Below, piece after piece: positions 17,353-26,215 of a stretch of DNA of 64,000 nucleotides. Location: positions 48,461-112,460 of the forward strand of contig SVOV01000003.1 of NCBI GenBank assembly GCA_015066205.1, written 5' to 3'. Positions within the stretch are counted from its first letter, which is position 1. Each line of letters starts with the position of its first letter. Made by a program: the position numbers and the translations under genes. The DNA comes from Oscillospiraceae bacterium. GTDB taxonomy: Bacteria > Bacillota > Clostridia > Oscillospirales > Acutalibacteraceae. Under the pieces are notes generated by a model, which had not been told where the DNA came from, searched no databases, and saw nothing but the letters and a program-made list of their open reading frames with translations.

Positions 17353-18381
17353 TCAGTTATCAATGGTTTCAGCGAGAATAAGTCCTGTTATTTCGCTGAT
17401 ATATTTTACAAGAGGGATAACTCTTGAATAATCCGTTTTTGTAGGCCCGATAACACCTATTGAGCCGTAAGAATTTCCGCCTGACTTATAAGGAGCTTTA
17501 ATTACAGCCGCCTGACGAAGACAGGAAAATTCATTCTCAGCTCCGATACGAAGCTCAATATTGCTGTCCTTATCGGTGTCCATAAGTGAGACCGCAGTGC
17601 TTTTATTTCTCAGAAGCTCTGCTATGTGAGGAGCATAGGGGGAAAGCTCTTCATCCGCCATAAGCGCATACTGTCCTTTGACTATTGCATCTGCCCCCGA
17701 GGCTTCAAGAGCCGCTTCAAAGAATGATACAATAAGAGGCATCATTTCAAGTGCCTTTTCTCCGAGGGAGGCCGCAACGCTCTGAAGTCTTGCCGTGGTA
17801 AATTCAGCAGTATCGACACCGATGAAGTTTGCCGCCGTTACATTATAATAAAGCTCGGCAGTTTCAAAGCCCGGCTCTTCAGAAAGCTTTGCAATACGGC
17901 TTTTTGTGACACCGTCAGAGGTCTTTACAACCACCATTGCCGTTTTATGGCTCAGGGGGATAAGCTGTGTTCCCGTGATCTCAGTCCTTTCGCTGTGGGG
18001 CGTTACAGCTACAGCGGTAAGACCCGTTATAGACGAGAGCACCTCAAGAATATTTGAAAGAATTCCCGTTACATCGCCCTCGGAGCGGTCAATGCTTGAA
18101 AGGATTCTGAACATTTCCGCATCGGACGGGGAATAATTCATCAGAAGCTTTTCTATATAATATCTGTAGCCCTTATCAGAGGGAACTCTGCCGGCAGAAG
18201 TATGGGGCTGAGAGAGATATCCCATATCCGAAAGATATGCCATTTCGTTTCTGACCGTTGCAGAGGAAACAGGAAAAGACAGGACCTCAACAAGAAACTT
18301 TGAGCCTACAGGTTCACCTGTGGTTATGAATCTTTCAATTATCGCGGAAAGAATTTTTTCTTTTCTTTCGGAAAGCTCCAC
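17353..18381 (-). CDS. hrcA: Heat-inducible transcription repressor HrcA
   Basis: The 342-residue repressor begins MELSERKEKILSAIIERFI with the winged-helix segment PVSSATVRNEMAYLSDMGYL, then SAGRVPSDKGYRYYIE and the GAF-like C-terminal domain with IGVIGPTKTDYSRVIPLV, all typical of HrcA. It binds CIRCE and needs GroE chaperonin activity for folding, coupling repression to free chaperone. It is the first gene of its own target operon, with the operator 22 bp upstream. Confidence 0.98.
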   Translation of the reverse strand: MELSERKEKILSAIIERFITTGEPVGSKFLVEVLSFPVSSATVRNEMAYLSDMGYLSQPHTSAGRVPSDKGYRYYIEKLLMNYSPSDAEMFRILSSIDRSEGDVTGILSNILEVLSSITGLTAVAVTPHSERTEITGTQLIPLSHKTAMVVVKTSDGVTKSRIAKLSEEPGFETAELYYNVTAANFIGVDTAEFTTARLQSVAASLGEKALEMMPLIVSFFEAALEASGADAIVKGQYALMADEELSPYAPHIAELLRNKSTAVSLMDTDKDSNIELRIGAENEFSCLRQAAVIKAPYKSGGNSYGSIGVIGPTKTDYSRVIPLVKYISEITGLILAETIDN

Positions 18382-18403
18382 GGTAAAACCTCCTGTTTTT
18401 CAT

Positions 18404-18430
18404 TTAGCACTCTCATAGTGCGAGTGCTAA
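18404..18430 (-). promoter_or_regulatory. CIRCE operator (HrcA binding site)
   Basis: TTAGCACTC-N9-GAGTGCTAA is a perfect match to the CIRCE inverted repeat. It lies between the promoter and the hrcA start codon, the standard position for HrcA repression. Confidence 0.98.
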
Positions 18431-18440
18431 CTACATTTAT

Positions 18441-18469
18441 AATATATATCCCTGAATGCTGTTTGTCAA
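18441..18469 (-). promoter_or_regulatory. Sigma-A promoter of the hrcA operon
   Basis: TTGACA (18464-18469), 17-bp spacer and TATATT (18441-18446) on the minus strand, 10 bp upstream of CIRCE. Confidence 0.9.
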
Positions 18470-18666
18470 GTGATTTTTAAATATTTTTTGCATTTTTCCG
18501 AAAAATATAGCAAACACGGCATCACTTTGCTAATCCGTAAAAAAATCCGCAAGAACAACAAATATATAATGATTTTTAAATTAATACTTGTAAAGAAGTT
18601 TATATTATGTTAAACTTTAGTGTGATATATTATTTAATATTTTAAAACGGAGATGAAATAAATATA

Positions 18667-20454
18667 ATGACTGACATTTCTAACCTTTGTATGGTATGTC
18701 TTAACAAAAAAGACGAAAACGGCAGCTGTCCCGTTTGCAAGCAGTCTGAAGATATTATTCAGGAATCCCCGCTTCTTCCCTTAAAAAGTATACTTGCTCA
18801 AAGATATATAATTGCAAAAGCCCATAAAAGAAACTGCGAGGGTATTACATATTCCGCATATGATATGAAGCTTGAAAAAAGCGTTTCAATAAGAGAATTT
18901 TTTCCGGAGGAGTTCTGCAAAAGAGATCCCGACCTTATTACTGTCATTCCGAAGCTGAACAAAGAAACCGTATACGACCAGTATCTCAATTCCTTTATTT
19001 CACTCTGGAATAAGCTTCAGCGCCTCAAGGGCATAACGGCTCTCATAACCGTGACGGAGGTATTTAAGGTAAATGCCACCGCATATGCTGTTTATGACGA
19101 ATCGGAAAGAGTTACACTCAGAGATTATCTTCTCAGCACCAAGGAGGGCTTTATTCCCTGGGAAAAAGCAAGAATGCTGTTTATGCCCGTGCTTTCTACC
19201 ATCGGAACTCTTCACACCTCGGGAGTTTTTCACAGAGGTATAAATCCCGATGCATTCATTTTTTCAAAGGACGGAAAATTAAAGCTTACGGATTTTTGCA
19301 TTGAGCCCGCACGCTCTCCTTCCGCTGCCTTTGATGCACAGATATTTGACGGCTTTGCTCCCCTTGAGCAGTACAATCCCTCCATGAGAACGAATGCCGC
19401 TTCGGATATTTATTCTTTCTGTGCAGTGCTTTACCGTTCACTTATCGGCTCTACCCCCATCGATGCAAAAACAAGAGCCGAAAATGACAGAATGATGATC
19501 CCCGCAAAATTTGCGGAACAGCTCCCTGCTTATGTGATAAATGCTCTTATCAACGGAATGGCAGTTGAGCCTGAAGACAGAACAAACAATATAGAGCAGC
19601 TTCGAAGCGACCTTTCCGCCTCTCCGAGAGCTGTCGGTGCCTCCGCTCCGAAATACTCTCCCGCAGAAAAGAAGAATACGACCGTTATTCAGAAGCCCTC
19701 ATATGTTGAGCCTTTATCCGAGGAGAAAAACACTCCTCAGCAAAAAAGGCCTGCGGCAGTCAGAACCGATCCCGCTCCCGTAAAAAAAGATTCGGGCAAA
19801 AAGAATGCTCTTATTGCATTTTTATGTGTGATCCTTGCAATTCTTCTCTTGAGCATCGGTTTTCTTGCCTATAAGCTGATCGACCTTACAGGACTTCCCT
19901 CTTCTGAGGAAAAGACTACCGTTCAGGAATCCGCAATAGTACAGGTTCCGAGCTTCATCGGCGGTAATATATCCGCTATAATCACAAATCCGCAGTACAC
20001 GGATTATTTCACATTCAAAACCGAACAGCAGAGCAGTCCCACCGTTATGGCGGGAATCGTAATAAATCAGAGCATCCCCGCCAATGCCCAGGCAACAAAG
20101 GGCGATACTATCATCCTTTATGTAAGCTCGGGTCCCCGCTCCTTCCAGCTTCAGGATGTTACGGGATGGACATATGAGCAGGCTTCGGAAACTCTTCGTT
20201 CACAGGGACTCGTATGTCAGCAGTCGCAGATACATAACGACGGAACTCATGTCGGCGGTGTTATTGCAGAAACTATCCCTGCGGCAGGAAGCATTGTAAG
20301 AGAAGGCGACACGATTACGATCGTTACCTATACCTCTCTCGAAGAGGATGAGGGCCAGACAGGTGAAAATATGGGCGGAAACTCAGTTGAAGAGTTTTTA
20401 CAGGGTATGGAAACAACAGCTCCCGCTCCTGAGAATCTCAGTCCCGTACAATAA
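18667..20454 (+). CDS. Membrane PASTA protein with degenerate Ser/Thr kinase domain (pseudokinase)
   Basis: This 595-residue protein is laid out as an N-terminal zinc ribbon (C8, C11, C21, C24), a kinase-like domain (about 45-320), a Pro/Lys-rich linker, one transmembrane span (about 378-403, NALIAFLCVILAILLLSIG) and two extracellular PASTA-like repeats with SGPRSF and the GWTYEQASETLRSQGLVC type start. The kinase fold keeps EGITYSAYD and the activation-loop surroundings, but the VAIK lysine is Arg (VSIREFF), HRDxKPxN reads HRGINPDA and DFG reads DFC, so phosphotransfer is unlikely. It is 27 bp before cysE, suggesting one transcript. Confidence 0.88.
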   Translation: MTDISNLCMVCLNKKDENGSCPVCKQSEDIIQESPLLPLKSILAQRYIIAKAHKRNCEGITYSAYDMKLEKSVSIREFFPEEFCKRDPDLITVIPKLNKETVYDQYLNSFISLWNKLQRLKGITALITVTEVFKVNATAYAVYDESERVTLRDYLLSTKEGFIPWEKARMLFMPVLSTIGTLHTSGVFHRGINPDAFIFSKDGKLKLTDFCIEPARSPSAAFDAQIFDGFAPLEQYNPSMRTNAASDIYSFCAVLYRSLIGSTPIDAKTRAENDRMMIPAKFAEQLPAYVINALINGMAVEPEDRTNNIEQLRSDLSASPRAVGASAPKYSPAEKKNTTVIQKPSYVEPLSEEKNTPQQKRPAAVRTDPAPVKKDSGKKNALIAFLCVILAILLLSIGFLAYKLIDLTGLPSSEEKTTVQESAIVQVPSFIGGNISAIITNPQYTDYFTFKTEQQSSPTVMAGIVINQSIPANAQATKGDTIILYVSSGPRSFQLQDVTGWTYEQASETLRSQGLVCQQSQIHNDGTHVGGVIAETIPAAGSIVREGDTITIVTYTSLEEDEGQTGENMGGNSVEEFLQGMETTAPAPENLSPVQ

Positions 20455-20481
20455 AACCAAAAGCAAAGGCGGTGTCAAAGG

Positions 20482-21123
20482 ATGAACTATTTCAGACTTC
20501 TTGAAGAGGATATAAAATGTGTCAAGGACCGTGACCCTGCGGCTTCATCAATGCTTGAGATCCTTCTTCTGTATCCGGGACTTAAGGCTGTCCGTTCACA
20601 CCGCAAGGCACATTGGTTCTATAAACACAATATGCCCTTCGTTGCAAGATTCATTTCACAGCGGAGCGCAAAAAAGACAAACATTGAAATACATCCCGGA
20701 GCTACAATAGGAAGACGCTTTTTCATTGACCACGGAACCGGTGTTGTAATCGGTGAAACAGCTGAGATCGGCGATGATGTGACGATATATCAGGGCGTGA
20801 CACTCGGAGGCACCGGCAAGGATATCGGAAAAAGACATCCTACAGTCGGCAACGGTGTTATGATAGGTGCAGGCTCAAAGGTACTCGGCCCCTTCCGTAT
20901 CGGTAATAATTCAAATATCGCGGCAGGCTCTGTTGTCCTGCACGAGATTCCCGATAACTGTACTGCTGTCGGCGCCCCCGCAAGGGTTGTAAAGCGTGAC
21001 GGAAAAAGAGTTGATAACCTAGACCAGATACATATGCCCGACCCTGTAGCTCAGGAATTTGATAAACTGTATAAACGCATCGAGCAGCTCGAAAATGAGC
21101 TGTCCGTTCTTAAAGGAGATTGA
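20482..21123 (+). CDS. cysE: Serine O-acetyltransferase
   Basis: The 213-residue enzyme acetylates L-serine with acetyl-CoA, the first step of cysteine synthesis. It has the short Bacillus-type N-terminal helical part and a left-handed beta-helix of hexapeptide repeats; the catalytic region reads FIDHGTGVVIGETAEIGDDV followed by YQGVTLGGTGKD. It ends in a coiled tail (DKLYKRIEQLENELSVLKG). The next gene, cysS, starts five bases after its stop, so cysteine supply and cysteine charging are coupled. Confidence 0.96.
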   Translation: MNYFRLLEEDIKCVKDRDPAASSMLEILLLYPGLKAVRSHRKAHWFYKHNMPFVARFISQRSAKKTNIEIHPGATIGRRFFIDHGTGVVIGETAEIGDDVTIYQGVTLGGTGKDIGKRHPTVGNGVMIGAGSKVLGPFRIGNNSNIAAGSVVLHEIPDNCTAVGAPARVVKRDGKRVDNLDQIHMPDPVAQEFDKLYKRIEQLENELSVLKGD

Positions 21124-21128
21124 TAAAT

Positions 21129-22532
21129 ATGAAAGTGTATAACACACTGACAAGACAAAAGGAAGAGCTTCGTCCCATAAAAGAGGGCGAGTTCAGGATA
21201 TACGCATGCGGACCTACCGTCTATAACTATATCCACATCGGCAATGCCCGTCCCATCTGTGTATTTGATGTTCTCAGACGCTACCTTGAATACAAGGGAA
21301 ACAATGTCATCTTTGTTCAGAATTTCACGGATATTGATGATAAGATCATCAACCGCGCTAATGAAGAGGGCGTTACATTCTCCGAAATTTCGGAAAAATA
21401 TATTGCCGAATATAAAACCGATGCATCGGGACTTAATGTAAGAGAAGCAACCATTCATCCCAAGGCCACGGAAAATATTGATGAAATTATTTCCATCATT
21501 GAGACCCTCGTTGAAAAGGGCTTTGCTTATCAGGCAGAAAACGATGTATATTTCAGTCCTCTTAAATTCAAGGAATACGGAAAGCTTTCGCACCAGCCTC
21601 TTGATGACCTTATGGCAGGTGCAAGAATCAACATCGGCGAAAAGAAAAAGGAAAGCATGGACTTTGCCTTATGGAAGGGCTCAAAGCCCGGCGAGCCTTA
21701 CTGGGAATCTCCCTGGGGTCAGGGCCGTCCCGGCTGGCACATTGAATGCTCGGCTATGAGCCGCCGTTATCTCGGAAAGACCATCGATATCCATTGCGGC
21801 GGTCAGGACCTTGTATTCCCTCACCACGAAAATGAAATCGCACAGAGCGAATGCTGCAACGGTACCACCTTTGCAAATTATTGGATGCATAACGGCTTTA
21901 TTACCGTTGATAATGAAAAAATGTCCAAGTCAAAGGGCAATTTCTTTACAGTCCGCGATGTCGCAAAGCAGTTCGGCTATGAGCCCATAAGACTTCTTAT
22001 GATATCCTGCCATTACAGAAGTCCCATCAACTATTCTTACGATTCTCTTATGCAGTGCAAAGCATCTCTTACCCGTCTTCACACCTGCAGAGATTCTCTT
22101 GATTTTGCTCTCTCCTCCGCATCGGCCGAGGGCGGCGTTTCAGAAGAGCTCGCAAAAGAGCTTCAGGCTTTCACAGTTAAATTCTGCGAAGCTATGGAGG
22201 ACGATCTCAACACTGCCGATGCAATAGGCACAGTATTTGACCTTGTAAGATACATAAACAAAACCGTACTTGTTCCCGATACGAATAAGGCATCTCTTGA
22301 AGCCGCAATAAAGGTTTTCGATGAGCTCACAGGCATCCTCGGTATCGTTTACAACGAAAAGAGCGAAGAGGAAGACGGCGACAGTGCAGAAATCGAAGCA
22401 CTTATTGCTGAAAGAACAGCTGCCCGTAAGGAAAAGAACTGGGCAAAGGCCGATGAGATAAGAAACCGTCTTACAGAAATGGGAATCGTGCTTGAGGATA
22501 CCCCTCAGGGCGTAAAATGGCATAAGGCATAA
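21129..22532 (+). CDS. cysS: Cysteine--tRNA ligase
   Basis: This 467-residue class I synthetase shows the zinc and HIGH regions in YACGPTVYNYIHIGNARP, the WHIECSAMS segment, the second zinc site at HCGGQDLVFPHHENE and the KMSKSKGNFF loop. The ATG at 21129 is chosen because AAAGGAG of the cysE end lies 10 bases upstream; the track start nine bases earlier is too close. It charges tRNA-Cys with cysteine in the cytoplasm. It is the last gene of the pseudokinase-cysE-cysS unit. Confidence 0.97.
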   Translation: MKVYNTLTRQKEELRPIKEGEFRIYACGPTVYNYIHIGNARPICVFDVLRRYLEYKGNNVIFVQNFTDIDDKIINRANEEGVTFSEISEKYIAEYKTDASGLNVREATIHPKATENIDEIISIIETLVEKGFAYQAENDVYFSPLKFKEYGKLSHQPLDDLMAGARINIGEKKKESMDFALWKGSKPGEPYWESPWGQGRPGWHIECSAMSRRYLGKTIDIHCGGQDLVFPHHENEIAQSECCNGTTFANYWMHNGFITVDNEKMSKSKGNFFTVRDVAKQFGYEPIRLLMISCHYRSPINYSYDSLMQCKASLTRLHTCRDSLDFALSSASAEGGVSEELAKELQAFTVKFCEAMEDDLNTADAIGTVFDLVRYINKTVLVPDTNKASLEAAIKVFDELTGILGIVYNEKSEEEDGDSAEIEALIAERTAARKEKNWAKADEIRNRLTEMGIVLEDTPQGVKWHKA

Positions 22533-22536
22533 AGAC

Positions 22537-22640
22537 AAAAAAGCTTTCTGCTTCAACTCTAAGCCTCCTTTTCTTTGGGGCGAAAAGGTGTTTTTTGATA
22601 TAAGCAAAACTGCTCACAATACGAGCAATTTTCTATAAAA
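22537..22640 (+). repeat. Dispersed 3'-UTR repeat, copy 2
   Basis: This block begins just after the cysS stop and aligns along its whole length with the minus strand of 1041-1138. It contains GGGGCGAAAAGGTGTTTTTT and a GCTC-ACAATAC-GAGC hairpin. Both copies follow a stop codon in the sense direction of the upstream gene. Confidence 0.75.
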
Positions 22641-22643
22641 TAA

Positions 22644-22696
22644 AAAATTTTAAGCATAGGTTTAACTGAAAAGTAAACCTATGCTTTTCTTTTTTC
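22644..22696. terminator. Bidirectional terminator between cysS and the lipoprotein gene
   Basis: AAGCATAGGTTTA and TAAACCTATGCTT pair over 13 bp around CTGAAAAG, with T-rich sequence on both sides (TTCTTTTTT on plus, AAAATTTTTTA on minus). It serves the two converging genes. Confidence 0.9.
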
Positions 22697-23186
22697 AGCT
22701 TATCTTAAAGACCACCGTGCTTCCCATATCGGCGTTAAAAAAGGACAGCCTGAATCTTCCCGCCTCGGCAAAATATGTATTCTCGGAGAAAAACTTGTTT
22801 TCATCATATATTCCGAGAGTTGTGAGAAGCCCCTCTGTATCCTTTCCGAAAACAAATGCCTTATGCACCGCCTCGCAGATTTTTACGGCAACGGGAATTA
22901 TTCCCTCCTCCTTTGTGTTAAGTATACTGACTCCCACCTCCTCGGCATATTTATATTCATCCTCCTTTACCGTCAGAAGAATTTCAGCCTCCATACCCGT
23001 TTTTACGAACAAAAACCATTGTCCGTCAGAAAAGAAGGCATCCTGAGTTTCAAAGGAGTATTCGGGAAGAAGCTTTGCCGTCCTTTTAAGAAGCTCCGAA
23101 AAATCCACTCTTTCGGGAGCAGTACAGGAGGTACCGGCAAGTAACATCAAAAAAATAACCAAAAGCGACAAAAGTTTTTTTGGCAT
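22695..23186 (-). CDS. Uncharacterised lipoprotein
   Basis: The 163-residue product starts with a lipoprotein signal peptide, MPKKLLSLLVIFLMLLAGTSC, with a lipobox ending in Cys21, so it should be anchored to the outer face of the membrane. The mature part is small, acidic and of mixed alpha/beta character; it includes VGVSILNTKEEGIIPVAVKI and resembles the small DUF4358-type lipoproteins of Clostridia, which I cannot confirm. It is monocistronic and converges on cysS. Confidence 0.75.
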   Translation of the reverse strand: MPKKLLSLLVIFLMLLAGTSCTAPERVDFSELLKRTAKLLPEYSFETQDAFFSDGQWFLFVKTGMEAEILLTVKEDEYKYAEEVGVSILNTKEEGIIPVAVKICEAVHKAFVFGKDTEGLLTTLGIYDENKFFSENTYFAEAGRFRLSFFNADMGSTVVFKIS

Positions 23187-23343
23187 AATAAATAGAATCT
23201 CCTTTATTAAGATGTTTTTTATATTTTTCTATTCCATATTTATTCTTTTTGTATTATAATTAAACTAATAATAACCTGAAAATGAAAAATTCAGATTTAT
23301 ACACAATAATCTTATGCATAGTTTCTGAAAAGGATGAAAAAAA

Positions 23344-24261
23344 ATGGCAGATAAAAACAATAAAAATGAATATCCCGATCTCACGGGTCTTTTTGATATA
23401 GATTCCGATTCTCTCCCCGAGGAGCTTATTCCTAAAGACCCCGAGTCAAAGGCAGTAAAAACTCCGTTTCTGACAGCAACTGAGCCTGAAAATCTTTCAA
23501 AAGCTGAGAAAAAAGCTGAAGAGAAGCAAAAAAAAGCAGAGATAAGAAAAAAGAAGATAAACAAATTCCGCACAGGCCTTATAATCGCGCTTGCCTCAAT
23601 ACTTGTAATTTTTACGGCATTTGAGATCATAAGCTACTTTGTAGAGGATGCCAAAAAGCCTGTTATAGCAGAGGAAAAGCCCGTTGAACAGACTTTAAGC
23701 CGATACCACGATGCAAAGGCAGTGTCCGTAACCCTCAATAACAGAATGAATGTGGTTTTTATAGATAACGACTATGATGTCCATTACATCGAAAAGGGAC
23801 AGGCTGTTGAAATTACCGACGATAAGGGCAACAGCATAAAGGGGACAGTATCAGACATCAAGGAGCAAGCCCCCGATGCGGCATATATAAAGGAATATCA
23901 TTCCTTACTTACCGACACCGAGCCATCAACCGCTGTTTATGCCGTGTTTGTCACTCCCGAAAACACAGACATCATTAAAAAAGACGGAATGCCCCTTTCA
24001 GTTAAGGTAATAACAAAAACCGCCGAAAATGCTCTTACTATAAACGCATCGGCAGTTCAGTACAGCGGAAATCAATCCTTCGTATGGATATATTCCCCTC
24101 TTAAGAAAACGATTCACCGTCAGGATGTCAAGGTAGGAATAACCGTTGACGGAATTACGGAGATTTCGGGCGGTATCGAAAAAAATGACCGTGTAGTTAC
24201 CTCATTTTCCTGTGCACCTGAGGCTCTTTATGACGGAATCAAGGTAAAGAACGGGAAATAA
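23344..24261 (+). CDS. Membrane-anchored protein resembling a membrane-fusion/adaptor C-terminal domain
   Basis: The 305-residue protein has a charged cytoplasmic N-terminus with a Lys/Glu coiled stretch (about 55-80), one membrane span (TGLIIALASILVIFTAFEII, about 82-101) and an extracellular beta-rich region. Its end, IHRQDVKVGITVDGITEISG followed by GIEKNDRVVT, matches the C-terminal barrel pattern of RND/HlyD-type periplasmic adaptors, but the hairpin and lipoyl parts are missing. It is 24 bp before the radical SAM gene, in an apparent three-gene unit. Confidence 0.65.
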   Translation: MADKNNKNEYPDLTGLFDIDSDSLPEELIPKDPESKAVKTPFLTATEPENLSKAEKKAEEKQKKAEIRKKKINKFRTGLIIALASILVIFTAFEIISYFVEDAKKPVIAEEKPVEQTLSRYHDAKAVSVTLNNRMNVVFIDNDYDVHYIEKGQAVEITDDKGNSIKGTVSDIKEQAPDAAYIKEYHSLLTDTEPSTAVYAVFVTPENTDIIKKDGMPLSVKVITKTAENALTINASAVQYSGNQSFVWIYSPLKKTIHRQDVKVGITVDGITEISGGIEKNDRVVTSFSCAPEALYDGIKVKNGK

Positions 24262-24285
24262 CAAGAAAAATTAAGGTAGGATCAG

Positions 24286-26190
24286 ATGAAAAACATATAT
24301 CTCGTACAGGCAAACGCTGTTTACGGAAATGAAATAAAAAGCACCTATATTCCTTATGCAATAGGCTGTCTTGCCGCCTATGCATTTTCTGACGAAGAAA
24401 TAAAAAGCGAATATACTCTCGGGAAATTCATTTATACAAGAAAGCCCTTGAAAGAAGCACTTCAGGAGCTCAGAGAGCCTTTTCTTGTAGGCTTTTCATC
24501 AAGCATATGGAATAACGAATACAATAAAGCTCTGGCAAAAGAGATAAAAAAAGCATACCCCGAATGCATAACCGTCTTCGGCGGACATCAGATATCTCCC
24601 GACACAAAAAAGGCGTTCTGTGAATATCAGGATGCTGATATTCTTATTCACGGCGGAGGCGAGGAAGCCTTCAGAGAAATTCTTCTTTCTCTTAAAAACG
24701 GAAAAAGCCTTTCGGAGATAAGCAATATTTCCTACAGAACCGAAGACGGCTTCAGAGTGACAAAAAGAGAGAATCCCTCAACTCCCGATTATCCGTCGCC
24801 TTATCTTACGGGAATTTTCGATCCTATTCTTTCCGACGGATACGATTTTTCAGCAATCATCGAAACCAACCGCGGCTGCCCAAATCACTGTGCATTCTGC
24901 GACTGGGGAATCCTCCGCTCAAAGGTAAGACAATTCAATATAACAAAGGTCTATGAAGAGCTTTGCTGGCTTTCGGAGAAAAAAATTGAGTATGTATATT
25001 GCGCCGATGCCAATTTCGGTCTTTTTGACAGAGATATGGACATCACCGATAAATTTATTGAGCTGAAAAAAGAAACGGGCTATCCGAAAAAGCTCAAGGT
25101 CAATTTCACAAAGAACCGCTGTGATTTTGTCGGAGAAATAAGCCGTAAGCTCAGTGAAAACGGAATGGGAAAATCCCAGACTCTCTCCTTCCAGAGCGTT
25201 GACAGTAAGGTGCTTGAGGCTATCGGCAGAAAAAATATCGCACTCCCCTATTTCAGAGAGCTTCTTTCGATGTACGAAAATGCGGGAATCCCCACATATT
25301 CGGAGCTGATATTAGGTCTTCCCGAGGAAACCTATGAAAGCTTTTCTGACGGAATATGTACTCTTCTTGAAAACGGTCAGCATAAATCCATAAATGTTTA
25401 CCCCTGTGAGCTTCTTCCCAATTCTCAGTTAGGCTCACCCGATTATGTTGAAAAATATAATATCAGAACGACCGTTCTCCCCTTCCGTCAGTTCCATTGT
25501 GAGGATGAAAATTCAGAGGTCACGGAATTTTCGCACCTTATAACATCGACCTCGTCAATGACAAAGGACGAATGGGTGGACTCCTACTTTTTTGCAACCG
25601 TCATACAAAGCTTCCACTGTCTCGACATTATAAGAGAAGCGGCAATATATATCCATAACACGAAAAACATCAGCTATAAGGATTTCTATAAAAAGCTTCT
25701 GGACTTTGCCTTTGGCAATAAGGATACATATCTTTACAGCGTTTTCACGGAGAAAAAGGTCCACCTCAAGGCTGTAAGCGATGCAACGGCATCCCTCGGA
25801 ATCTATGACAGCCGTTTCGGAAAAATTTCATACGAGCCCGATGAAAATATGTTCCTCAGCTGTATTTATGACAGCGAAAGACTCTTTTCCGAGCTTCTCA
25901 TTTTCTTAAAAACACTTACCGACGAAAAGACAGCCGAAATGCTCATCCTCTATCAGAAAGCGATTCTGAATCTCCCCGGCAAAGAAGCTGTTACACTTAC
26001 CTTCCCCGAAAATCTCCCCGCTTATTTCTCCTCTTATCTTAAGGGAGAAAACACAGCTCCCGAAGAAAAGGAAACAAAAATACATTTCATTTCTCCCTAT
26101 AAAGCCTCCTCCTGGGAGGAATATGCGAGAGAATGTGTATGGTACGGCAGAAGAAACGAAGGAATGCATATGCGTTCCGAACTGATCTGA
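24286..26190 (+). CDS. B12-binding-type radical SAM protein
   Basis: This 634-residue protein has an N-terminal Rossmann-like region of the cobalamin-binding type (FLVGFSSSIWNNEYN, then TVFGGHQISPD and ILIHGGGEEAF) and a radical SAM core with CPNHCAFCDWG, the CxxxCxxC cluster motif, followed by YCADANFGLFDRDMDI and ELILGLPEETYESF. No DxHxxG cobalamin-ligand motif is visible, so B12 may be bound base-off without a protein His, or not at all. The C-terminal 200 residues are unassigned. The downstream FAD oxidoreductase begins 25 bp later. Substrate unknown. Confidence 0.85.
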   Translation: MKNIYLVQANAVYGNEIKSTYIPYAIGCLAAYAFSDEEIKSEYTLGKFIYTRKPLKEALQELREPFLVGFSSSIWNNEYNKALAKEIKKAYPECITVFGGHQISPDTKKAFCEYQDADILIHGGGEEAFREILLSLKNGKSLSEISNISYRTEDGFRVTKRENPSTPDYPSPYLTGIFDPILSDGYDFSAIIETNRGCPNHCAFCDWGILRSKVRQFNITKVYEELCWLSEKKIEYVYCADANFGLFDRDMDITDKFIELKKETGYPKKLKVNFTKNRCDFVGEISRKLSENGMGKSQTLSFQSVDSKVLEAIGRKNIALPYFRELLSMYENAGIPTYSELILGLPEETYESFSDGICTLLENGQHKSINVYPCELLPNSQLGSPDYVEKYNIRTTVLPFRQFHCEDENSEVTEFSHLITSTSSMTKDEWVDSYFFATVIQSFHCLDIIREAAIYIHNTKNISYKDFYKKLLDFAFGNKDTYLYSVFTEKKVHLKAVSDATASLGIYDSRFGKISYEPDENMFLSCIYDSERLFSELLIFLKTLTDEKTAEMLILYQKAILNLPGKEAVTLTFPENLPAYFSSYLKGENTAPEEKETKIHFISPYKASSWEEYARECVWYGRRNEGMHMRSELI

Positions 26191-26215
26191 TAAAAAAATA
26201 CAAGGAGATGTTTTT

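Noticed and set aside
20455-20481. T-box riboswitch for cysE-cysS
   Set aside because: The gap is only 27 bp and the region before the pseudokinase shows no T-box or specifier hairpin; none was seen before lysS either.
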